A stretch of 16,157 nt of DNA from JAKQIM01 sp029557965 (GTDB lineage: Bacteria; Chloroflexota; Anaerolineae; Anaerolineales; UBA4823): contig DAOQUL010000087.1 in NCBI GenBank assembly GCA_035341015.1, positions 1-16,157 on the forward strand, written 5' to 3'. This document shows, piece by piece, positions 1 through 6,827 of this stretch (positions within the stretch are counted from its first letter, which is position 1; every line of letters starts with the position of its first letter). The translations under genes and the position numbers were made by a program. Below the pieces are notes generated by a model. That model did not search any database, was not told the DNA's origin, and worked only from the letters and a program-made list of their open reading frames with translations.

Positions 1-27
1 TACAAAACTATTTGAAGGAGAGAAAAA

Positions 28-1464
28 ATGCGTAAGTCACTGTTTTCCATCGTTAGCCTGTTGATCATTGCGAGCATGCTCTTGGCTGGCTGCACCCCTG
101 CCACCACGGCTGCCCCCGCCGCCACGGCTGCCCCCGCCGAAGCCACCCAGGCCCCGGCCGCGTCCACCGAGAAAACCATTCTCAATGTGTGGTCGTTCAC
201 CAATGAAATCAACACCATGGCGATTGCTTTCGAAGCTATTCACCCTGAGGTCGATGTCGTCTACACCATGATCCCCATGACCAACGGTGAATACCAGACC
301 AAGCTCAAGGCCGTCATTGGCACCGCTGACACCCCCGATGTCATCGCCCTCGAAGCCGCCTTCGTCAAAGAATACGTTGAAGCTGATTTCCTGGCTGACC
401 TGGCCGACCTGCTTCCCGCCGCCCAGGCTGCTCAGACCTACCAGTTCGTTATCGACGTGGGCACTGACAATGGCGTCACCAAAGCCTTCGCCTACCAGGC
501 TACCCCCGGCGCCGTGTTCTACCGCCGCAGCCTGGCCACCGAATACTTTGGCACCGATGATCCCGCCGAGATCCAGGCCATGATGTCTGACCTCGATGGT
601 TTCATTGAAATGGCTGCCACGATCAAAGAGAAGTCCGGCGGCGACACCTACATGGTGGCCTCTAGTGGTGACTTCCAGAACCCCTTCTTCGCCAATCGTG
701 CTCAGCCCTGGGTTGTGGATGGCGCCCTGGTTGTTGACCCGATGGTCGAAGAATACATCAACATTGCCAAGCTCTTCCGCGATAACGGTTACGAAGCTCA
801 GGCCCAGCAGTGGCAAGAAGGTTGGTTCGCTGGCATGAATGACAGCCTGGTGGACGCCGATGGCAATGCCAAGCAGGTCTTCTGCTACTTCCTGCCCACC
901 TGGGGTCTGCCCTACGTGTTGGCCCCCAACTCCAAGTCTGCTGACGGCGCTCATGACACCGGCGGTGACTGGGGCGTAGTGACTGGCCCGCTGCCTTACC
1001 AGTGGGGCGGCACCTGGCTCGGCGCGATGGCCGAAAGCCCGAATCTTGAGCTAGCCAAGGAATTCATCCGCTTCGCCACCCTCGACGAGCAGAACCTGAC
1101 CAACTGGGCCACCGGTGTTTACACCAATGCATACCTGGCCGCGATCGACCCCAATGTTGCCCCCGACCAGGCCCAGGCCGCTGGTGACTTTGTCTCCAGC
1201 AAGGTGGTGGTCAACAAGATCGTTGCTTCCTTCGACAACTCCGAACTCAGCGCCTTCCTGGCCGGCCAGAACTCCTACGCTGGCTTTGCTGAAGCCGCCC
1301 CCTCGGTCAATGCCAAGTTGATGACCGGTTCTGATGACGCCATCCAGCGCGCTCTGAACGACCCCATCAACCAGTACTTGAATGGCGAAATCAGCATGGA
1401 TGACCTGTGGTCGATCTGGAAAGATGCCCTGCGCACCGAATTCCCAGATCTGGTCATCAAATAA
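28..1464 (+). CDS. Sugar ABC transporter substrate-binding lipoprotein
   Basis: This is the extracellular solute-binding protein of a CUT1-type sugar ABC importer; it captures sugar outside the membrane and delivers it to the two permeases encoded next. The start is fixed by AGGAG at 16-20, 7 bases before ATG. Residues 1-21 form a lipoprotein signal peptide (basic MRK, hydrophobic core) with lipobox L19-A20-G21-C22, so the mature protein should be lipid-anchored at C22. Residues 23-48 are an Ala/Pro/Thr-rich flexible linker. The folded domain begins near residue 50 (ILNVWSFTNE), a typical family 1 solute-binding start, and the 478-residue length is normal. Codons are strongly biased to C-ending forms, which fits high expression. 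Ligand specificity cannot be read directly; the downstream GH3, xylA and xylB genes suggest xylo-oligosaccharides (inference). Family assignment is confident, substrate is not. Confidence 0.93.
   Translation: MRKSLFSIVSLLIIASMLLAGCTPATTAAPAATAAPAEATQAPAASTEKTILNVWSFTNEINTMAIAFEAIHPEVDVVYTMIPMTNGEYQTKLKAVIGTADTPDVIALEAAFVKEYVEADFLADLADLLPAAQAAQTYQFVIDVGTDNGVTKAFAYQATPGAVFYRRSLATEYFGTDDPAEIQAMMSDLDGFIEMAATIKEKSGGDTYMVASSGDFQNPFFANRAQPWVVDGALVVDPMVEEYINIAKLFRDNGYEAQAQQWQEGWFAGMNDSLVDADGNAKQVFCYFLPTWGLPYVLAPNSKSADGAHDTGGDWGVVTGPLPYQWGGTWLGAMAESPNLELAKEFIRFATLDEQNLTNWATGVYTNAYLAAIDPNVAPDQAQAAGDFVSSKVVVNKIVASFDNSELSAFLAGQNSYAGFAEAAPSVNAKLMTGSDDAIQRALNDPINQYLNGEISMDDLWSIWKDALRTEFPDLVIK
104..139 (+). 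repeat. 18-bp perfect tandem repeat (2 copies) in lipoprotein linker
   Basis: The 18-base unit CCACGGCTGCCCCCGCCG occurs twice back to back (104-121 and 122-139). It lies in the Ala/Pro/Thr linker just after the lipobox cysteine. Because the unit is a multiple of three, gain or loss of a copy would change linker length by six residues without a frameshift. Confidence 0.9.
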
Positions 1465-1484
1465 CCATCAACCGTAGTTTGAAG

Positions 1485-1517
1485 ATGTGGGTCAGGGCCA
1501 AACCCCCTGACCCACAT
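1485..1517 (+). promoter_or_regulatory. Perfect 13-bp inter-gene hairpin between binding protein and permease genes
   Basis: ATGTGGGTCAGGG (1485-1497) is the exact reverse complement of 1505-1517, separated by a 7-base loop (CCAAACC). The stem starts 20 bases after the binding-protein stop codon and ends 11 bases before the permease Shine-Dalgarno. No U-tract follows (TCTAACTGAG), so it is probably a partial terminator or a 3'-end stabilising and processing hairpin rather than a strong intrinsic terminator. Such elements commonly raise binding-protein output relative to the permeases in sugar ABC operons. The role here is inferred; the structure is seen directly. Confidence 0.8.
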
Positions 1518-1538
1518 TCTAACTGAGTAGGAGGAACA

Positions 1539-2441
1539 ATGAACCTAACTGCCCTTAAAAAGATCAACCATGGGTACCTTTTCATTGCCCCATTTGTGAT
1601 TGGTTTCTTGATCTTTGGCCTATACCCGGTCGTGAACACCCTGGCCCTTAGTTTCACCGATATGACCCTCATGACCAGGGAAGGAAACTGGAATGATTTC
1701 CAGAACTTTACGCGCCTGTTTGCAGACGACGTCTTCATGACCGCAGTAGGCAATACCTGGCTCTTGTGGATTTTGAACTTCATCCCGCAGATTGGCATTG
1801 CCATGCTGCTTTCGATGTGGTTTACCAATGCCAGGCTGAGGTTGAAAGGCGTAGGGTTATGGCGCGCAATGTTCTTCTTGCCCAACTTGTTGATGCCCGC
1901 GGCTGTGGCAGCTTTGTTCTTCAGCCTGTTCTCGTACTATGGGCCTGTCAACCAGGTTATGGTTCGCTTCGACTTATTGCCTGAGGCCGTGCATTTCTTG
2001 CAGAAGATCCCCGTCGCGCGCGCCCTGGTCATTTTCATCCAATGGTGGATGTGGTTTGGACAGACTACCATTATCTTGATGGCCGGTATGACGTCCATCC
2101 CGGTTCATTTGTATGAGGCGGCCATGGTAGATGGGGCTACCTCAATGCAAATGTTCACCCGCATTACCCTGCCGTTGTTAAAACCCATTTTGGTCTATAT
2201 CTTCGTCACCTCCCTTGTGGGTGGGATGCAGATGTTTGATATCCCTTACCTGTTGACCGATGGCCGCGGCTCACCCAGCCAATCGATCTTGACCAACACG
2301 ATCTTGATGTATACGAAATTTGCCAGTAGCAAAGGTCACATCGGGGCGGCATCTGCGGTTGGCGTGATGGTTTTCCTCATGACCAGCGTTTGTGCCATGG
2401 CCATCATGTACTTCTTACGCGACAAAGACAAAGACAAATAA
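1539..2441 (+). CDS. Sugar ABC transporter permease, MalF/UgpA type
   Basis: This is the first of two inner-membrane permease subunits of the importer. A strong AGGAGG (1529-1534) precedes the ATG by 4 bases. The 300-residue protein has about six hydrophobic segments (roughly residues 13-36, 72-94, 108-131, 160-184, 213-236 and 270-293). The cytoplasmic EAA loop, which docks the ATPase, is visible: E193-A194-A195, then G199, and L211-P212 at the end of the loop (EAAMVDGA to RITLPLL). The C-terminus is a short charged tail (RDKDKDK). It is co-directional with its neighbours, lies 74 bases after the binding-protein gene and is separated from the second permease by 19 bases. The CUT1/MalF-like assignment rests on order and loop sequence; the transported sugar is inferred from context. 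Confidence 0.93.
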   Translation: MNLTALKKINHGYLFIAPFVIGFLIFGLYPVVNTLALSFTDMTLMTREGNWNDFQNFTRLFADDVFMTAVGNTWLLWILNFIPQIGIAMLLSMWFTNARLRLKGVGLWRAMFFLPNLLMPAAVAALFFSLFSYYGPVNQVMVRFDLLPEAVHFLQKIPVARALVIFIQWWMWFGQTTIILMAGMTSIPVHLYEAAMVDGATSMQMFTRITLPLLKPILVYIFVTSLVGGMQMFDIPYLLTDGRGSPSQSILTNTILMYTKFASSKGHIGAASAVGVMVFLMTSVCAMAIMYFLRDKDKDK

Positions 2442-2448
2442 GTGGCGC

Positions 2449-2453
2449 AGGAG
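2449..2453 (+). promoter_or_regulatory. Shine-Dalgarno deciding the second permease start
   Basis: AGGAG followed by seven bases (AAAAAAC) and then ATG at 2461. This site selects the 2461 start over an in-frame ATG at 2392 that lies inside the preceding gene and would add 23 hydrophilic, unpermease-like residues. Confidence 0.85.
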
Positions 2454-2460
2454 AAAAAAC

Positions 2461-3306
2461 ATGTTTAAAGATTACCGATTTACAACCAATTTGCTGCGCG
2501 TATTCGTTTACACGGTGCTGGTCATCCTGCTCATCGTCACCATTGTCCCGATCTGGTTGGTGGTGGTGAATGCCTCTCGCTCTACGCTGGAGATCCAGCA
2601 GGGGCTTAGTTTTCTCCCCAGCACCCACACCCTTGATAATTACGGCACCCTGCTTGGCAGAGGCTTGGATCTGGGCAGAGGCTTTATGAACAGCCTGTTT
2701 GTGGCCTTTTGTTCCACCCTGGTGACCGTTTACTTTTCCTTCTTAACCGCTTACGGCCTGGTGGTCTACAAATTCAAGGGCAAGAAGCTGTTCTACAACC
2801 TGATCGTTGCCCTGGTTCTGATCCCCTTGCAGTTTTCGATCATTGGTTTCTATCAGTACATGTCTAAGATAGGGCTCACCGATAGTTACGCTTCTCTGAT
2901 CCTGCCACTGATTGCCAATGCCGGTGCCGTCTTCTTTGCCAAGCAGTACCTTGAAGCAGTGGTGGTGCAGGATTTGGTTGATGCTGCACGCATTGACGGC
3001 GCCAGCGAGTTCGCCACTTTTCACCGCATCATCCTGCCCCTGGCTGTTCCCGGCCTGATGACCACGGGCATCTTTGCTTTCGTCGCCGCCTGGAACAACT
3101 TCTTCAACGCCTTCATCCTGATCACCACGCGCGATAAATATACCCTGCCCATGTTGGTGCAGACCTTGCGCGGCGATGTATACCGCACCGAGTACGGTGC
3201 CATTTACCTGGGCCTGGCGGTCACGGTTGTCCCCATTATCATCATCTATGCAATCTTCTCGCGCTACATCGTGAGCGGTATTGCTATGGGCGCTCTGAAA
3301 GAATAA
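2461..3306 (+). CDS. Sugar ABC transporter permease, MalG/UgpE type
   Basis: This is the second permease subunit (281 residues), pairing with the upstream permease to form the transmembrane channel. Start at 2461 is chosen from the AGGAG at 2449-2453. Hydrophobic segments lie near residues 12-37, 75-103, 112-133, 143-162, 197-222 and 246-268. The EAA-type loop reads D174-A175-A176, with G180 and L192-P193 at the expected spacing, and the C-terminus (SGIAMGALKE) matches the usual MalG-like ending. No ATP-binding subunit follows; CUT1 systems in many bacteria share a MsmX/MalK-like ATPase encoded elsewhere. The stop codon is only 5 bases from the GH3 start, which suggests translational coupling. 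Confidence 0.93.
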   Translation: MFKDYRFTTNLLRVFVYTVLVILLIVTIVPIWLVVVNASRSTLEIQQGLSFLPSTHTLDNYGTLLGRGLDLGRGFMNSLFVAFCSTLVTVYFSFLTAYGLVVYKFKGKKLFYNLIVALVLIPLQFSIIGFYQYMSKIGLTDSYASLILPLIANAGAVFFAKQYLEAVVVQDLVDAARIDGASEFATFHRIILPLAVPGLMTTGIFAFVAAWNNFFNAFILITTRDKYTLPMLVQTLRGDVYRTEYGAIYLGLAVTVVPIIIIYAIFSRYIVSGIAMGALKE

Positions 3307-3311
3307 CCTTT

Positions 3312-5621
3312 ATGAAATCCATCGATAAGCGCCTGAACGCGCTGCTCTCACAAATGAGTTTGGATGAAAAGCTGGCCCAGATCGGCTCATACTGGATCTA
3401 TGAGCTGCAAACTGCCGGCGAGCTGGATCTGGCGAAAATGCAGGCCAGGTTGGGTCATGGCATTGGGCAGGTCACCCGCGTGGGGGGGGGATCTGAATGG
3501 GGCCCGGTGATGGTTGCCAAAGTTGGTAACCAGATCCAAAAATTCCTGGTTGAACAAACCCGCTTAGGCATTCCGGCCATTTTGCATGAGGAAAGCTGCT
3601 CAGGCGCGATGTTTTTAGGCGGCACGGCTTTCCCCCAGATGATCGGTTTGGCCGGCACTTTCCAACCTGAACTGGCAGAGAAGATGGCCCAGGCCATTCG
3701 CCAACAGTTGCTGGCGGTTGGCGCACGCCAGACCCTCGCGCCTGTGCTGGATGTGGCGCGCGACCCGCGCTGGGGACGCACCGAAGAGACCTTTGGTGAA
3801 GACTCCACCCTGGTCAGCCATTTTGGCGCTGCCTACATCCGGGGTATGCAGGGCGATGACCTGGCCCAAGGGGTGATGGCCACCGGAAAGCATTTCATCG
3901 GGCACAGCCTTTCACAGGGTGGTTTGAACTGCGGTCCCATTCACCTGGGCCAGCGCGAGTTGTATGAGGTGCTGCTGCCTCCTTTCCAGGCTGCCATCCG
4001 CGATGCCGGCCTGGCCACGATCATGAACTCTTATCCTGAGCTGGATGGCGAGGTGGTTGCCGCCTCGCGCCCAATTTTGACGGATCTACTGCGCAACCAG
4101 CTTGGTTTTACCGGCCTGGTGGTCTCAGATTACGATGCCATCATCATGCTGCACAACTTCCACCGCGTGGCTGAAAACATAGCTACCGCCGGAAGCCTGG
4201 CCCTGAAGGCCGGAATCGATGTGGAACTGCCGACCGTGGTGTGCTACGGAGACGCACTCAAAGACGCGCTTGCCGATGGCAGCTTGGATATTGAAACGAT
4301 TGACACAGCCGTGCGCCGTCATCTTCAAAAGAAGTTTGAGCTGGGTTTGTTTGAGAACCCTTATGTTGATGATGGCCGTGTGTTGGATGTCTTTGAGACC
4401 CCGCAACAGCGAGACCTGGCATGTGAAGTGGCTTGCCAAAGCATGGTTTTGCTCAAGAATGATGGTTTACTGCCCCTGCGAAAGAATATCGACACTCTGG
4501 CTGTCATTGGCCCCCTGGCGGATGACGGCCGCAGCTTGTTGGGCGATTATTCTTATGCAGCCACGGTAGAGCTGCTGCAGCACCAGGCCCAGGCCGATTC
4601 AGCCTCAGCCTTCAAGGGCTCTGGAAAAGGATCGATCCAGATCGTAACCCCCCTGGCAGGCATCCGCAAGCTTGTTTCAAAAAATACCAAGGTCTTGTTT
4701 GCACAGGGCTGTCAATACCTGGATTCTGATACGGCCCAAGTGAATGACGCGGTTCAGATTGCCAAGTTGTCTGATGCGGTGGTGCTCTTCTTGGGAGATC
4801 GCTCTGGCTTGACCCCTGGCTGCACCACTGGCGAGACGCGCGACAGCGTCGACCTGCGCCTGCCGGGCGTACAGAACCAATTGGCCCAGGCCGTCCTGGC
4901 AACAGGCAAGCCGGTGGTGGTGGTGCTGGTCAATGGCCGTCCCTACGCCATTCCTGAATTGGCCCAAAGTGCCAATGCTATCCTTGAAGCCTGGCTACCA
5001 GGCGAAGAGGGCGGCACGGCGATCGCCAAGACTCTCTTTGGCGAAAACAACCCTGCTGGCAAGCTGCCGCTCAGCTTCCCGCGCCATGTGGGTCAGGTGC
5101 CCATTTACTACAGCCACAAGCCCTCTGGCATGAAATCACACTGGTATGGCGATTACGTCTCTGAGAAGACGACCCCGCTCTTTCCCTTTGGGCATGGGCT
5201 CAGCTACACCAGTTTTGAATACAGCCACCTGTCGATCAGCGCCCCCCAGGCGCGCCCGGGCGGAACGGTGGATATTTCACTCCAGGTTAAGAATACTGGT
5301 AAGCTTGCTGGCGATGAGGTCGTTCAGCTTTACGTCCGGGATGAATATGGCAGCCTGCCCAGGCCGATGAAAGAACTGAAAGGTTATGCCCGCATCCGGC
5401 TTGCTCCGGGCGACTCGAAAAAGGTCACCTTCCATTTGCCTGTCAACCAACTGGCGTTTATTAATGCTGATCAACAGCTTGTGCTTGAGCCAGGCCGGAT
5501 CATGGTCATGCTCGGCAGCTCGAGCGACGACATCCGGTTGACGGGAGAGTTTGATATTGCCCGCGCTGCCGTACTGCCGCTCAATGAGCGGGTCTTTGTT
5601 TGCCCCGTCCAATTGGATTGA
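3312..5621 (+). CDS. Glycoside hydrolase family 3, probable cytoplasmic beta-xylosidase/beta-glucosidase
   Basis: This is a 769-residue exo-acting GH3 enzyme with the full three-part architecture. An N-terminal (alpha/beta)8 domain (about 1-345) carries DPRWGRTEETFGED (151-164), GKHF (192-195) and the nucleophile motif VSDYDA, with D273 as predicted nucleophile. An alpha/beta sandwich domain (about 375-600) contains GETRDSVDLRLPG, where E508 is a candidate acid/base. A fibronectin III-like C-terminal domain follows PFGHGLSYTSFEYS (about 640-712). There is no signal peptide, so it should act in the cytoplasm on imported oligosaccharides. No clear Shine-Dalgarno is seen; the start is 5 bases after the permease stop, so coupling is likely. 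Adjacent xylA and xylB favour beta-xylosidase activity over beta-glucosidase, but sequence alone does not settle this. A run of nine G lies at codons 57-60. Confidence 0.92.
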   Translation: MKSIDKRLNALLSQMSLDEKLAQIGSYWIYELQTAGELDLAKMQARLGHGIGQVTRVGGGSEWGPVMVAKVGNQIQKFLVEQTRLGIPAILHEESCSGAMFLGGTAFPQMIGLAGTFQPELAEKMAQAIRQQLLAVGARQTLAPVLDVARDPRWGRTEETFGEDSTLVSHFGAAYIRGMQGDDLAQGVMATGKHFIGHSLSQGGLNCGPIHLGQRELYEVLLPPFQAAIRDAGLATIMNSYPELDGEVVAASRPILTDLLRNQLGFTGLVVSDYDAIIMLHNFHRVAENIATAGSLALKAGIDVELPTVVCYGDALKDALADGSLDIETIDTAVRRHLQKKFELGLFENPYVDDGRVLDVFETPQQRDLACEVACQSMVLLKNDGLLPLRKNIDTLAVIGPLADDGRSLLGDYSYAATVELLQHQAQADSASAFKGSGKGSIQIVTPLAGIRKLVSKNTKVLFAQGCQYLDSDTAQVNDAVQIAKLSDAVVLFLGDRSGLTPGCTTGETRDSVDLRLPGVQNQLAQAVLATGKPVVVVLVNGRPYAIPELAQSANAILEAWLPGEEGGTAIAKTLFGENNPAGKLPLSFPRHVGQVPIYYSHKPSGMKSHWYGDYVSEKTTPLFPFGHGLSYTSFEYSHLSISAPQARPGGTVDISLQVKNTGKLAGDEVVQLYVRDEYGSLPRPMKELKGYARIRLAPGDSKKVTFHLPVNQLAFINADQQLVLEPGRIMVMLGSSSDDIRLTGEFDIARAAVLPLNERVFVCPVQLD
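3482..3490 (+). repeat. G9 homopolymer inside the GH3 gene
   Basis: Nine consecutive G bases encode part of V57-G58-G59-G60. The reading frame is intact here, but a change of one G would shift the frame near residue 58 and remove almost the whole enzyme. Confidence 0.9.
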
Positions 5622-5633
5622 TTATCACTATCA

Positions 5634-5638
5634 AGGAG
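5634..5638 (+). promoter_or_regulatory. Shine-Dalgarno choosing among three stacked ATGs of xylA
   Basis: AGGAG lies 1, 4 and 7 bases before the ATGs at 5640, 5643 and 5646 respectively. Only the third has normal spacing. Starting at 5646 also puts every active-site residue exactly one position after the numbering I recall for Streptomyces xylose isomerase. Confidence 0.75.
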
Positions 5639-5645
5639 AATGATG

Positions 5646-6812
5646 ATGTCTGACTTTACCCCCAAACCTGAACACAAGTTCACTTTCGGTCTATGGACCG
5701 TTGGCAGTACTGGCCGTGACCCCTTCGGCGGCCCCGTTCGCAGCCCAAAATCTCCCGCTGAGCTGGTTTACCTGCTGGGCGAGGTAGGCGCTTATGGGGT
5801 CAATTTCCATGATAACGATCTGATCCCGATCGATGCCACGCCGGCTGAAGCAGCCGCCATCAAGAAGGATTTCCGCAAGGCCCTGGCAGATATGGGACTG
5901 GTCGTGCCGATGGCCACCACCAACCTGTTCGGCGATCCAATCTTCAAAGATGGCGCCTTTACTTCGAATGACCCCAAGGTGCGCAGCTATGCTTTGCAGA
6001 AGACCATGCGCTCCATCGACCTGGGTGTCGAGTTCGGCGCTAAGATCTACGTGTTCTGGGGCGGGCGTGAAGGAACTGAGACTGATTCATCTAAGAACGC
6101 CGCCCTGGCTATCCGGCGCAACCGCGAGGCCATGGATTTTCTCTGTGAATATGTGTTAGACCAGGGCTATGACCTGAAACTGGCCCTCGAAGCCAAGCCC
6201 AATGAGCCGCGTGGCGACATCTATAACCCCACCACCGGTCATATGCTGGCCTTTATCAGCACCCTGGCCCATCCCGAAATGGTCGGTGTCAACCCCGAAG
6301 TTGCCCACGAGCACATGGCTGGGATCAACTTTATGCACGGTGTGGCCCAGGCCTGGGAATCCGGCAAGCTCTTCCACATCGATCTGAACGACCAGTATCC
6401 TGGCCGCTATGACCAGGACTTGAGGTTCGGCTCCCGCGACATTAAAGCCGCTTTCTACCTGGTAAAGTTCCTGGAAGATGTCCATTATGATGGTTCGCGC
6501 CATTTTGATGCCCATGCCTACCGCACTGAAGATTACGAGGGCGTCAAAGATTTCGCCCGCGGCTGCATGCGCACCTACCTGATCCTCAAGGAGAAGGCTG
6601 CCCAGTTCAACCAGGATGCCGAAATCCAGGCTTTGTTGGCTGAGATCAACGCGGATGATGGCAGCATGGCGCCCTTTGCCGGCAAGTACACGCCCCAAAA
6701 GGCGGCTGCCCTCAAAGAGCAGGCCTTTGATCGCCAGGCCATCAGTGCCAGGGGGCTGCGCTACGAACGCCTCGATCAATTGACCATTGACCTGCTTCTC
6801 GGCGCCCGCTGA
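5646..6812 (+). CDS. xylA: Xylose isomerase (class I, actinobacterial type)
   Basis: This enzyme interconverts D-xylose and D-xylulose in the cytoplasm using two divalent metal ions. The 388-residue length fits the short class I form. Visible family motifs and residues are FTFGLWTVG (12-20), FHDND with H55 and D58, FWGGREG (137-143), EAKPNEPRGD with metal ligand E182 and K184, NPEVAHEH with E218 and H221, FHIDLNDQ with D246, then D256 and D258, and D288 in HFDAH. These match the known catalytic and metal-binding set with a constant offset of one, so the enzyme should be active. Two further in-frame ATGs at 5640 and 5643 could add one or two residues, but spacing favours 5646. It sits 24 bases after the GH3 gene and 15 bases before xylB, as expected for one transcript. 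Confidence 0.97.
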   Translation: MSDFTPKPEHKFTFGLWTVGSTGRDPFGGPVRSPKSPAELVYLLGEVGAYGVNFHDNDLIPIDATPAEAAAIKKDFRKALADMGLVVPMATTNLFGDPIFKDGAFTSNDPKVRSYALQKTMRSIDLGVEFGAKIYVFWGGREGTETDSSKNAALAIRRNREAMDFLCEYVLDQGYDLKLALEAKPNEPRGDIYNPTTGHMLAFISTLAHPEMVGVNPEVAHEHMAGINFMHGVAQAWESGKLFHIDLNDQYPGRYDQDLRFGSRDIKAAFYLVKFLEDVHYDGSRHFDAHAYRTEDYEGVKDFARGCMRTYLILKEKAAQFNQDAEIQALLAEINADDGSMAPFAGKYTPQKAAALKEQAFDRQAISARGLRYERLDQLTIDLLLGAR

Positions 6813-6827
6813 TACAGGTTTGGTAAG

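Noticed and set aside
37..954. Long minus-strand open frame (305 codons) opposite the binding-protein gene
   Set aside because: Gly/Val/His-rich composition with no domain; it mirrors the strongly C-biased codons of the real lipoprotein gene on the other strand.
2392..2460. Earlier ATG for the second permease
   Set aside because: It adds 23 polar residues inside the previous gene, and a good Shine-Dalgarno serves the ATG at 2461.
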